64,000 nucleotides of DNA from JACDAN01 sp963827705 (GTDB lineage Bacteria; Actinomycetota; Thermoleophilia; Gaiellales; Gaiellaceae): positions 212,565 through 276,564 of the forward strand of contig CAWHBN010000022.1 of NCBI GenBank assembly GCA_963827705.1. Reading direction: 5' to 3'. Positions 33,146-41,540 of this stretch are shown in pieces (position 1 is the first letter of the stretch; every line of letters starts with the position of its first letter). Both the position numbers and the translations under genes were made by a program. A model generated the notes under the pieces. The model saw only the letters and a list, made by a program, of their open reading frames with translations. It had not been told where the DNA came from and did no database searches.

Positions 33146-36100
33146 GTGGCCATGACCTGCGCCGCCTGCGGCCAGGAGAACCCGCCCGAAGCGCGGTTCT
33201 GCCTCGCATGCGGTACACCTCTCACGGCAGCACCCCCTTCGGCCCAGCCGGCTGAAGAACGTCGGGTCATCACGGCGGTCTTCACCGACGTCATCGGGTC
33301 GACGGCGAGCGCCGAGCAGCTCGATCCGGAAGACGTCCACGCCCGGTTATCGCCGTACTTCGCGCGGGTCCGGCGGGAGCTCGAGGGCTTCGGCGGCACG
33401 GTCGAGAAGTTCATCGGCGATGCCGTCGTCGCGGTCTTCGGCGCTCCTCGAGCTCACGAGGACGACCGCGAACGGGCCGTTCGGGCGGCCCTTGCCATCC
33501 GCACGGCGATCGACGACCTCAACGAGGACGATCCGTGGCTCGACCTCCACGTTCGCATCGGAGTGGCGACGGGAGAGTCGCTCGTCTCACTCGCCAGGGA
33601 CCATCGAGTCGGGGAGGGCATCGCCTCGGGCGACGTGATGAACACCGCGGCGCGAATCCAGTCGGCTGCGCCGGAGAACGGCGTCCTCGTCGACGAGGAG
33701 ACGCACCGGGCGACGGTGCACGCAATCGACTACCGGCCCGTCGACCCGGTAGCGGCGAAGGGGAAGGCCGAGCCGGTCCCGGTGTGGCAGGCCGTCGCCG
33801 TTCGCACACATCCGGGGCGCCGAGCTCCCTCCCAGGTGCCGTTCGTCGGCCGGTCGCGGGAACTGGAGATCCTCGCCGACCTCCTGGGGAAGGTGATCGC
33901 CGACGAGCGGCGAGCCTTGTGCACGGTGGTCGCCGAGCCCGGCGTCGGCAAGAGCCGGCTCCTGTCCGAGTTCGAGGCGAGAGCTCCAGCCGATGCGCGC
34001 ATATACCGCGCCCGATGTCTCCCGTACGGCGAAGGGATCACCTACTGGCCGGTCAGCGAGGTCGTCAAGCGAGCGGCGGGGATTCTCCAGAGCGACGAGG
34101 CCGATGTCGTCGCCGGGAAGCTCGACTTCTTTCTGCGGAGCCTGCCTTCCGAGTCGTCGGACGACCTGCGGACAGTCGCTGCGGCGATCTCGAACCTCGT
34201 CGGCGCCTCGCGAACGCCCGCGGGCACCTACGCAGCCGAGCCCATCACGAAAGCCGAGCTCCACTGGGGCACTCGCCGCCTGCTCGAGCTGGTGAGCCAG
34301 AACCAGCCGCTCGTGGTCGTCTTCGAAGATCTTCACTGGGCCGACGAGACGCTGCTCGAGCTCTTGCGCTTCCTCGTCGACGGCGACACGCCCGCGGCGC
34401 TCCTGATCCTCGGGACCGCGCGGCCCGAGCTCGGAGAGCGCGCCCCGGCGATCCTCGTCGAGGGCGAAGACCGGCACGTCGTCGAGCTCGAGCCGCTGAC
34501 GGGGAGCGAGAGCAAGGCCTTGCTCGGGGAGCTGGCAGCGGAGCAAGAGCTGTCTGCGGAGACTCTCGAGGCGCTGATGCGCAATGCGGAAGGGAACCCA
34601 CTCTTCCTCGAGGAGACCGTGCGAATGCTCGCCGCGTCATCGGAGTCGGAGGCGTCCGCCCTCCCGGTCCCGACGACGCTTCAGGCTCTCCTCGGCGCTC
34701 GTCTCGACCAGCTGGCGCTCGAGGAACGCTCAGTCGCCCAACACGCGTCCGTGGTCGGAACGGTGTTCTGGTCCGGTGCGGTGGCCTCGCTCGGCGACGG
34801 TGACGGCGAGAACATCGCCGATGCGCTCCGCGGGCTCCAACGGCGCGACATCATCCGCGCTCAGACACGTTCGAGCATCGTGGGCGAGGATGAGTACGCG
34901 TTCAAGCACGCGCTCATTCACGACGTCGCGTACGCCCGCGTCCCGAAGGCGAGGCGCGTGTTCCTGCATTCCCGGTGCGCCAGCTGGCTCGAAGGACTTC
35001 CCGGCGCACAGGAGGAGTTCGTCGAGATCGTCGGGTATCACCTCGAGCAGGCCTGCCGAGCGGCCGGAGAGATTGCGCACCTTCAAGAGCCCGCCCCCAC
35101 CCTGCGCGCCGCCACCGCGCTCGCGCAGGCCGCCGACAAGGCCGAGCGCCGGGAGGGCTTCAGGGAGGCGGACGCCTTCTACGAGCGCGCCCTGGCCCTG
35201 ATCGGGGGGACCGACGGGGAGGTCGAGCTCGAGCTGCACCTCAAACGAGCGCGGATCCAAGCGGCGGTCGGCGATCTCGGAAACGCGCACGAGCGGCTCC
35301 GAGAGGTGTGCCGCTCCGCAGAGTCGCGCGGGCGCCTCGACCTCCGCTGCGCCGCACTGATCGCCCTGGCCAACGTCAACACCAAGCAAGGTCGGGCGGC
35401 GGAGTCGCGGCGGAATCTGACCGACGCGGTCGCCTCCGCGGCCGAGATCGGGGATCGCGCGCTTCAGGTTCGCGCGCTCTACGAGTTCGGGTACTTCGCC
35501 GCGTGGTTCGAGGGGGCGAGCGAGGCGGGCATCGCCCAGGTGCGCGACGCGCTCGCGATCGCGGAGGCGCTCGACGACCGTTCGTTGCGAATCGAGGGTC
35601 ACATGCGGATCGGGACGCTCTGCTTCAACGTCGGCGATCTCGCCGGGGCGCAGGAGGCACTCGAGCGGGCGGTGAGGCTCGCCTCCGAGCTGGGGAGCTT
35701 CCGCGACCAGACGAGGTCGCTCACGCTGCTCAGCCCCGTCCTCTACTACCGCGGTCAGGTCGACGAGGCGGAACAGTTGGCCCTGCAGGCGCTCGATTGG
35801 CTCGAGAGGACCGCGGACACCTATCTCCAGCTCCAGAACCTTCGCGAGCTTGCACGGTACGCGCTCGCGCGGGGCGACCTCGGGCTCGCCGAGGAGCGCC
35901 TCCGGACCGCGGTCCCGATCGCGTTGGAGGTCGGCGGTTGGCTCGTGATCGAGATCTACCGGTTCCTCGTCGAGACGCTGGTGCGTCAGGGGCGGATCGA
36001 CGAGGCGCGCGAGCTCGCGGAGTTCGCTGCGCGAAACCTGCCGCCCGAAGACGCCTATGCCCAGGCCGCGCTCTGTCTCGCCGAGGCCTCGATTGCAACC

Positions 36101-36370
36101 GCGGACAGCGAGCAGGATCGCGCGGTCGCGCGCTTCGACGAGGCCCTTCGGCTGCTCCGCGAGCAGCGTCTGCTCACGGATCTGGGCGAGGCGCGAATTG
36201 CGTTCGCTCGCACGCTTCGGGTGTTCGGAGACACCGCGAAATCGCGCGACGAGCTCAAACGCGCGCGCGAGGCGTTCGCCCGCATGGACGCCCACGAGCT
36301 GGTGGTCCAGATCGACCGCGAGCTCGCCGAAGCGGTGACCGGGGCCGATGTGATCGGCCCCGGTCCCTAG
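33146..36370 (+). CDS. Adenylate/guanylate cyclase with AAA and TPR regions
   Basis: A 1074-residue multidomain protein. A zinc ribbon (Cys5, Cys8, Cys19, Cys22) leads into a class III nucleotide cyclase domain (about 40-205) with metal aspartates Asp48 (FTDVIGST) and Asp92 (FIGDAVVAVFG). An AAA-type NTPase follows with Walker A EPGVGKSRL (266-274) and LVVVFEDLHWADET. The C-terminal 450 residues are TPR-like helices. This is a common actinobacterial signalling architecture (MalT-like ATPase fused to a cyclase); whether it makes cAMP is not proven. Its stop codon overlaps the stop of the opposing secreted-protein gene. Confidence 0.9.
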   Translation: MAMTCAACGQENPPEARFCLACGTPLTAAPPSAQPAEERRVITAVFTDVIGSTASAEQLDPEDVHARLSPYFARVRRELEGFGGTVEKFIGDAVVAVFGAPRAHEDDRERAVRAALAIRTAIDDLNEDDPWLDLHVRIGVATGESLVSLARDHRVGEGIASGDVMNTAARIQSAAPENGVLVDEETHRATVHAIDYRPVDPVAAKGKAEPVPVWQAVAVRTHPGRRAPSQVPFVGRSRELEILADLLGKVIADERRALCTVVAEPGVGKSRLLSEFEARAPADARIYRARCLPYGEGITYWPVSEVVKRAAGILQSDEADVVAGKLDFFLRSLPSESSDDLRTVAAAISNLVGASRTPAGTYAAEPITKAELHWGTRRLLELVSQNQPLVVVFEDLHWADETLLELLRFLVDGDTPAALLILGTARPELGERAPAILVEGEDRHVVELEPLTGSESKALLGELAAEQELSAETLEALMRNAEGNPLFLEETVRMLAASSESEASALPVPTTLQALLGARLDQLALEERSVAQHASVVGTVFWSGAVASLGDGDGENIADALRGLQRRDIIRAQTRSSIVGEDEYAFKHALIHDVAYARVPKARRVFLHSRCASWLEGLPGAQEEFVEIVGYHLEQACRAAGEIAHLQEPAPTLRAATALAQAADKAERREGFREADAFYERALALIGGTDGEVELELHLKRARIQAAVGDLGNAHERLREVCRSAESRGRLDLRCAALIALANVNTKQGRAAESRRNLTDAVASAAEIGDRALQVRALYEFGYFAAWFEGASEAGIAQVRDALAIAEALDDRSLRIEGHMRIGTLCFNVGDLAGAQEALERAVRLASELGSFRDQTRSLTLLSPVLYYRGQVDEAEQLALQALDWLERTADTYLQLQNLRELARYALARGDLGLAEERLRTAVPIALEVGGWLVIEIYRFLVETLVRQGRIDEARELAEFAARNLPPEDAYAQAALCLAEASIATADSEQDRAVARFDEALRLLREQRLLTDLGEARIAFARTLRVFGDTAKSRDELKRAREAFARMDAHELVVQIDRELAEAVTGADVIGPGP

Positions 36371-37640
36371 TCAGGCGTTACCGCCGCCGTCCCTTCTTCG
36401 AGGTCGAGCTCTTCCTCGTCGCCGGTCGAGCAGCCACCCTCGCTCGAGCAGCTCGTCGGCACGAGCAGCGAGCAGGTGCCGCCTTCCGGCGCGGTGCACC
36501 GCTCGCGGACCCTGATCGAGTCCTCGTCGTTTCGTGCGCGCTGACGGATCCCGCAGTCCCCGACCGTGGTGCACTCACCCGTGATCGATTGGGATTGCTG
36601 GGCGTTCGCCTGCGAAGCACGTCTGCTTCGAGTCCTGCCTGATCCGGACCCGCGTCTTGTCCTGGTCGCCGCCCAGCTGGGTCGAGCAGCAGAACAGCGG
36701 GCCGATCTGAATCTGCTGGCCCGGGCCCTTCAGCCGCTGTCGCTCCGACTGATGCGCTCGGCTCCTGGAGAAGCTCCTCGACTTCGACTTCGGCTTGTGG
36801 TGGGAAAACGCAAGCGCTCCACTGCCGACGTCGCCGATCGTCTGGTCGACGTCTCCGAAGTGGTTGCCGAACTGGCGCTGGACGATGCTCGAGCTGCCCC
36901 GCGCCTTCCCTCGCTGGTCGAGATCCTGATCCAGGTGAGAGTCGTTGCTGCCCGTCACGCTCGACTGGGCGATGCGGGCCGAGAACCGGCCCTCCTGGTT
37001 CTGCGCCGGCGAGGTCGCCAGCTGGACGTCATCGGTCGTCTGGTCGATCGTCTGGTCGACGTCGGAGTGGTTGTCACCGCTGCCGTTCCGCTGCACGACC
37101 AGCGCGTTCAGCGTCGCCCGTTGATCCGCGCCGTCACGCTGCACGACTCGTTGTTTCACGCGGGCCTTGTTGTCGCCGTTCACGTTCGTCTGCTCGATCC
37201 GGCAGTCGAGCACCACCGGCGAGACGCCGCGTGCAGTCCAGCGCGCAGCGGGCGTGGTTCTTCCCGGACGCCGCGGTTTGAACGACGATGCACGTGATCG
37301 TCCTCGTGCCCGCGGTCGTCGTGTCGGTCAGCGTCCCGCCCGGGCCGCACTCCGACCGGTTCTTTCCGTGCTGTCCGGAGGAGATCTGGACGACCTTGGT
37401 CTTCTTCGTGCAGTTCCACTCCCGGCCAGGACACTTCGGGCCGGCGTAGTTGAGCTGTCCGCGCTGAACGACGAAGCCCTTCGCGCTCATGCCCTTCGAG
37501 CTGAGGTACGCGGCAACGGCCTCATTCGTCGACAAGTCCGCCGCTTGGGTCGTACTGACCGAGCGCGCCGCCGCTCCCACCGAGCTCGCAAGCACCAATG
37601 CCGTGACGCCCAGGAGGAGCAGGGGGGTCCATCGCGACAT
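36367..37640 (-). CDS. Secreted Q/N-rich curlin-like repeat protein (two frameshifts)
   Basis: A signal peptide (MSRWTPLLLLGVTALVLASSVGA) leads to a domain with EAVAAYLSSKGMSAKGFVVQ and several Cys (CPGREWNCTKK). A long repeat region follows: RIEQTNVNGDNKARVKQ, VVQRNGSGDNHSDVDQ, IAQSSVTGSNDSHLDQ, IVQRQFGNHFGDVDQ. This Q-x-G-x-x-N-x-x-x-x-Q rhythm recalls curlin amyloid repeats. The C-terminus is Cys-rich and acidic (CSSEGGCSTGDEEE). Frames change near 37225 and 36607; each looks like one extra base, giving 423 residues. It is broken or mis-assembled. No curli export genes are nearby. Confidence 0.6.
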
Positions 37641-37723
37641 CTCAGCCTCCCTTTGGGTCGATTGGCCGCAGCCGCGGCAGCCTAACCCGGCGGGCGAAAA
37701 GTCGCCATCCTCGGGCTGCGCCT

Positions 37724-38431
37724 CTAGTCGATCGCGAAGGTGACGGTCACCGTCGCCTGGATCTCCTGCGTTCCCTTCTCGATTGGCGGTGAGGAGGCTG
37801 CCGCGTCCATGGCTCGGAACTCCATTGGCCCCGGCATGGCCGCGCCGGCCTCGCTGATCGCGGTTACGGCGCCCAGCTCGATACCGGCTGCGTTCGCCAG
37901 CGCCACTGCGCGCTTGCGCGCGTTCGCAACCGCGTCTTCGAGCGCCTTCGCCTCGAGGCCCTCGCGGTTGGAGCGGGTGAGCGACGGCCCGTAGATGTTG
38001 TTTGCGCCCGCCTGGGCCGCGGCATCGAGCACGCCACCAGCCCGGTCGAGGTCGCGAATCAGGATGGAGACGGTGTTGCTCGCGACGAAGTCGTCCGACC
38101 GCCCCGCCTCGTCGTAGTCCGACCCGACGCTGACGTCTCGGGTCTGGATGTCGCGCTCGGCGACGCCGGCCGCCTTCAACGCCTCGATCAGCTCCCGCAT
38201 GCGCTCCGAGTTGGCGGCGAGCGCTCCGCCCGCCGTCCGGCCTTCCGTCGTGATTCCGAGTGAGAACTCGGCCTCGTCGGGCACCGTGTTGACTCGCCCG
38301 ACGCCGGTGACGGTGATCCCTCGCGCTGCTTCCTCGCTCGCGCTCTCAGCGGCTTCCGGGCGGCCGATTCCCGAGAGCGCGGCGATCGCGAGCACGACGA
38401 GCGCTGCGATGACGATTCTGAGTGTCTTCAT
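37724..38431 (-). CDS. SIMPL/DUF541 domain secreted protein
   Basis: A 235-residue exported protein. The signal peptide is MKTLRIVIAALVVLAIAALSG. The SIMPL domain starts at GITVTGVGRVNTVPDEAEFSL and includes VAERDIQTRDVSVG and ANNIYGPSLTRSNREGLEAKAL. These proteins form ring-like periplasmic or envelope assemblies of uncertain role. It follows the Q/N-repeat gene's start by 84 bases on the same strand, both being secreted. Confidence 0.88.
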   Translation of the reverse strand: MKTLRIVIAALVVLAIAALSGIGRPEAAESASEEAARGITVTGVGRVNTVPDEAEFSLGITTEGRTAGGALAANSERMRELIEALKAAGVAERDIQTRDVSVGSDYDEAGRSDDFVASNTVSILIRDLDRAGGVLDAAAQAGANNIYGPSLTRSNREGLEAKALEDAVANARKRAVALANAAGIELGAVTAISEAGAAMPGPMEFRAMDAAASSPPIEKGTQEIQATVTVTFAID

Positions 38432-38474
38432 GCCCTAGGTACGGCGCCGGGCGCCCGGCCGTCACAATCGCTGC

Positions 38475-39180
38475 ATGCGCTACCAGTTCGTGGACTGCCG
38501 TTTCGAGCTCGGAAACCCCGGCCGCGGGCGCGAGCTCTACCTCGCCGGGCACATCCCCGGTGCGTCCTTCCTCGACGTCGACGAGGACCTCTCGGACCTG
38601 TCCGTCGAGGGTCAGGGCCGGCATCCGCTGCCGTCGGCGCGTCAGCTTCGCCGAGGTGGCGGGCCGCGCCGGGATCGAGCAGGGCGTGTACGTGGTCGCG
38701 TACGGGAGCATGGGCGGCGCCGAGCGGCTCTGGTGGCTCCTCCGCCATTTCGGGCACGACGAGTGCGCGGTCCTGGCGGGCGGCATCGACGCCTGGCTCG
38801 GCGCGCTCAGGGCGGGCGAGGAGGAGGTCGAGCCCGCGATATTCGTCCCGGCAGAGCGGAGCGGCGACACGATCGACGGGCCGGAGCTCGCCCGGAGGCT
38901 GGACGACGTCGTCCTCGTCGATGCACGCATCGCCTTACGCTGGCGCGGCGAGGAGAACCCGATCGACAAGGTGCCGGGCCGGATCCCGGGCGCACTCAAC
39001 GCCCCGTGGAACGAGCAGCTGCGCGAGCTCCCGGACGGCGAGATCGTCGCCTACTGCGGTTCAGGCGTGACTGCATCGGTCACCGTCCACCGCCTCTGGC
39101 TCGCCGGTCGTGAGGCACTGCTTTACCCCGGCTCTTGGAGCCAGTGGGAGACGCTCGATCTGCCTGTCGAGCGTGACTAG
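38475..39180 (+). CDS. Thiosulfate/3-mercaptopyruvate sulfurtransferase (frameshifted)
   Basis: A two-domain rhodanese. Domain 1 starts MRYQFVDCRFELGNPG and AGHIPGASFLDVDEDLS. Domain 2 ends with PGRIPGALNAPWNEQL and the catalytic loop IVAYCGSGVTASV. The frame changes at about 38646, where removing one C turns Q-L-R into Q-F-A-E-V and joins both halves into a 234-residue protein. Sulfur transfer from thiosulfate or mercaptopyruvate to cyanide or thiols is the family reaction. Its stop overlaps the converging HNH gene. Confidence 0.85.
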
Positions 39181-39695
39181 GCTGCGGTCGCTTCGCCCAG
39201 GTCCGGCAGGTACGGCCGCCAGCCGGCTGGGATCCTCGGGGTCGCGAGCCGGATGTACAGCACCGGCTGAGGAATCCGCGGCTTCGTTCGCAGCACCATC
39301 TCGATCTCATGCAGGAGCCGGTTGCCCTTCTTCAAGTTGCACGGCGCGCACGACGTGACGACGTTCTCCCACACGGAATCGCCTCCCCGGCTGCGCGGGA
39401 CGATGTGGTCGAGCGTCAGCCTTCCAGTGGAGGACCCGCAATAGCCGCAGCGCCAGCCGTCCCGCGCGAATAGCGCCCGCCGGGAGATCTTCCGCTGCAC
39501 TGTGCGGGGCACCGAGACGTAGGTGACGAGCCGGATTACGTGCGGCCACTGATAGGTGTCGGTCGCAGAGCGAAGAGGCTGCTCGAGTGCCTCGACAACC
39601 TCGGCCTTGCCTTTGAAGACGAGCACGTGCGCACGCCGAACCGATGTCACGTTCAACGCCTCGTAACTCGCATTCAAGACCAGTACCTGCTTCAT
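39177..39695 (-). CDS. HNH endonuclease family protein
   Basis: A 172-residue protein widespread in actinobacteria. N-terminal LVLNASYEALNVTSVRRAH is the family signature. The nuclease core is CGYCGSSTGRLTLDHIVPRSRGGDSVWENVVTSCAPCNLKKG, with two CxxC pairs for zinc and the D-H pair of the HNH motif. I start at ATG 39695 (MKQVLVLNAS). An upstream GTG lies at the same place as a likely -10 box (TATCTT), so it would not be in the mRNA. Probable DNA nicking or repair role; target unknown. Confidence 0.87.
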   Translation of the reverse strand: MKQVLVLNASYEALNVTSVRRAHVLVFKGKAEVVEALEQPLRSATDTYQWPHVIRLVTYVSVPRTVQRKISRRALFARDGWRCGYCGSSTGRLTLDHIVPRSRGGDSVWENVVTSCAPCNLKKGNRLLHEIEMVLRTKPRIPQPVLYIRLATPRIPAGWRPYLPDLGEATAA

Positions 39696-39740
39696 GACCG
39701 TCCAGAAAGATAGCCACCTCACTCTAGGATCTGCGCCGGA

Positions 39741-40223
39741 ATGGACGTCTCAGCTTCGACGGCGGCCTGGATTGCGATTGCCGCGTGCGTGGTCGCCGGC
39801 CTTGCCCTGCTCGTAGTCCTGTGGCTCTTGACGCGCCTCCACCGGATGCGTGAGGCGCAGATGACACTGCTCGGCGGTGGCAAGGCAGACCTCGTCGACT
39901 TCGCCGTCTCGCTTCAGGGTCGGATCGACGATCTGCACCGCGCCGTCGACGAGGTCGCCGGCGGGCTGGCCCGCGTCGACCGGCGCGTGGACGGCGCCGT
40001 CACGAACACGTCGGTGATCCGCTACGACGCCTACGAGGGCGCGGGGGGCCACCAATCAGCCTCGCTCGCCTTCCTCGACGCCGCCCGCTCGGGTGTCGTC
40101 GTCAGCGCGATCCAGGGCCGCGACTACGCCCGCATCTACGTGAAGGAGCTCGACCACGGCAAGGCCCCTGTCGCCCTGTCTCCCGAGGAGCAGGAGGCGG
40201 TCGAGCGCGCCATGGCCCGCTAG
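39741..40223 (+). CDS. DUF4446 family membrane-anchored protein
   Basis: A 160-residue protein with one N-terminal membrane helix (WIAIAACVVAGLALLVVLWLL), a short coiled coil and the DUF4446 core: VIRYDAYEGAGGHQSASLAFLDAARSGVVVSAIQGRDYARIYVKEL, then LSPEEQEAVERAMA. Function is unknown, though members often lie near chromosome-partition genes. TAGGAT ends 10 bases before the ATG. The stop codon is the first three bases of a 19-base palindrome. Confidence 0.85.
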   Translation: MDVSASTAAWIAIAACVVAGLALLVVLWLLTRLHRMREAQMTLLGGGKADLVDFAVSLQGRIDDLHRAVDEVAGGLARVDRRVDGAVTNTSVIRYDAYEGAGGHQSASLAFLDAARSGVVVSAIQGRDYARIYVKELDHGKAPVALSPEEQEAVERAMAR

Positions 40224-40241
40224 TAACAACTTGTTACTAGC
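40219..40241. repeat. AT-rich palindrome, copy 1
   Basis: TAGTAACAACTTGTTACTA (40221-40239) is a perfect palindrome around a central C, extended by GC on both sides. It is AT-rich in a GC-rich genome and overlaps the DUF4446 stop. An RNA hairpin with a 9-bp stem and loop AACTT is possible, but no U-run follows. Confidence 0.8.
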
Positions 40242-40272
40242 CCTGAAACGCGCTCGGTTACGCGGCAGGCCA

Positions 40273-40297
40273 GCTTAGTAACAACTTGTTACTAAGC
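40273..40297. repeat. AT-rich palindrome, copy 2
   Basis: The same 19 bases, TAGTAACAACTTGTTACTA, recur at 40276-40294, with different flanks that also pair (GCT/AGC), making a 10-bp arm. The copies are separated by 36 bases in the 90-base gap between converging genes. They may be protein-binding sites or convergent terminators. Confidence 0.8.
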
Positions 40298-40313
40298 CTT
40301 GGGACGAAGCTGG

Positions 40314-41450
40314 CTAGCCGCCGGGGTACGAGAAGATGACCGGGTACTCGGAGGAGTTGTTGTCGGCGTTCTGCTCGCTCGGCACCGGCTTGATGCTGAC
40401 CTGAAGGGTCGTCCGCTGGACGAACGGCACCGGGCCGACGTTCCTGAACGTGACCGTGGTCTCCTCGCCCGGCTCGGTCAGGTCGACGCGCTGCGTCCGG
40501 GTCAGCGGCTCCGTCTCCTTCTGGATCGTGAGCTCCACCTCGACACCGGTCTCGGTCGAGTCGCCTGAGTTCTCGAAGGCGACCTGGAAGGACAGGTCGG
40601 TGGTCGCAACGATCTTGTTCAGCGCGTTCGGGTTCAGCCGCGCGCCGCCGACGACCGTCGTCGAGATCAAGTTGTGGCCGTGCGTGCCGGGCCGTGCAGC
40701 GGTCCCACCGGTAGCCGTCTGGCCGCGGACGCGCTGCCAGATGTTCGTCAGCGCCCGGGAGGTGCCGAGGTCGGGGTTGGCGACGAAATTCGAGTCCGGG
40801 ACGTTGATTCCGCGGAGATCCTGCTGGCGCAGCTCCGCTGTCGCGGGCGCGGAGAAGAGATCGTCCCAGGTGACGTCGCTGGCGGTCAGCCGCCGGTACT
40901 GCGCCCCGATCAGCTCCCCGACCCGGGTGGCGTTGCCCGTGCGGGTGCCGAACGCGTCAGCCAGGCCGCGGAGGCCGCTGACCCGGAACTGGAGCGAGTC
41001 GATGAGATGCCCGTGCTGCGCGCGCAGCGGGCCGGGCGGGTCGAGTTCCTCGGCGGCGGCGACGAGCTGCTCGTGCTGCTGGGCGTATCCGTCCAATGTC
41101 CGCACGAGGGCGGCCTGCCGAACTTCGGGCCGCGTGAGCGTCGTCGCGAGCTGGGATCCGATCCGCTCCGAGCGGTCGCCGATCACCCCGACGTCCTGCA
41201 TGTAGCCGGCATACCGATCCTGTTTCGCCTCGCCCCGGCAGCTCGAGATCCAGAAGACGAGCAGGACGACGACGAGGATCGCGAAGCTGATCAGCCCGAT
41301 CAGCCGCAGAAGCGGGGTCAAGCCGGACGGCGGGCCCTGCGGACGGCGCGGGCCGCGCGTGCGCCGGGCAGCGCGTTCGGTCTCGACGGCCTCCCGGGTT
41401 GCCGGCTCCTCGAAGAAGTCGAACTCGATCTCGGTATCGCGCTCGGTCAT
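40314..41450 (-). CDS. Membrane-anchored protein with C-terminal β-sandwich (CARDB-like)
   Basis: A 378-residue protein starting MTERDTEIEFDFFEEP (ATG 41450). One membrane helix, LIGLISFAILVVVLLVFWISS, separates a charged cytoplasmic segment from a large outer part. The first outer half is helical (LVAAAEELDPPGPLRAQH). The end is β-rich, DLSFQVAFENSGDSTETGVEVELTI, like CARDB or Ig-type adhesion modules. It diverges from the kinase-phosphatase operon and may act in the cell envelope; function unknown. Confidence 0.72.
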   Translation of the reverse strand: MTERDTEIEFDFFEEPATREAVETERAARRTRGPRRPQGPPSGLTPLLRLIGLISFAILVVVLLVFWISSCRGEAKQDRYAGYMQDVGVIGDRSERIGSQLATTLTRPEVRQAALVRTLDGYAQQHEQLVAAAEELDPPGPLRAQHGHLIDSLQFRVSGLRGLADAFGTRTGNATRVGELIGAQYRRLTASDVTWDDLFSAPATAELRQQDLRGINVPDSNFVANPDLGTSRALTNIWQRVRGQTATGGTAARPGTHGHNLISTTVVGGARLNPNALNKIVATTDLSFQVAFENSGDSTETGVEVELTIQKETEPLTRTQRVDLTEPGEETTVTFRNVGPVPFVQRTTLQVSIKPVPSEQNADNNSSEYPVIFSYPGG

Positions 41451-41540
41451 GGCGCAAGGCCGGGGTTCCGGCTGATCCACCTTAACGACTCGATCGGCGG
41501 CCAAAGGACTTCAAGGCGCCGTCGCAAACCTCAAGCGCAC

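Noticed and set aside
39696..39722. GTG at 39722 as start of the HNH gene
   Set aside because: It would precede the likely -10 box, and the extra residues do not match the conserved family N-terminus, which begins at 39695.
40219..40297. Ordinary intrinsic terminators
   Set aside because: The stems are AT-rich and no U-run follows on either strand, so terminator identity is only one option.
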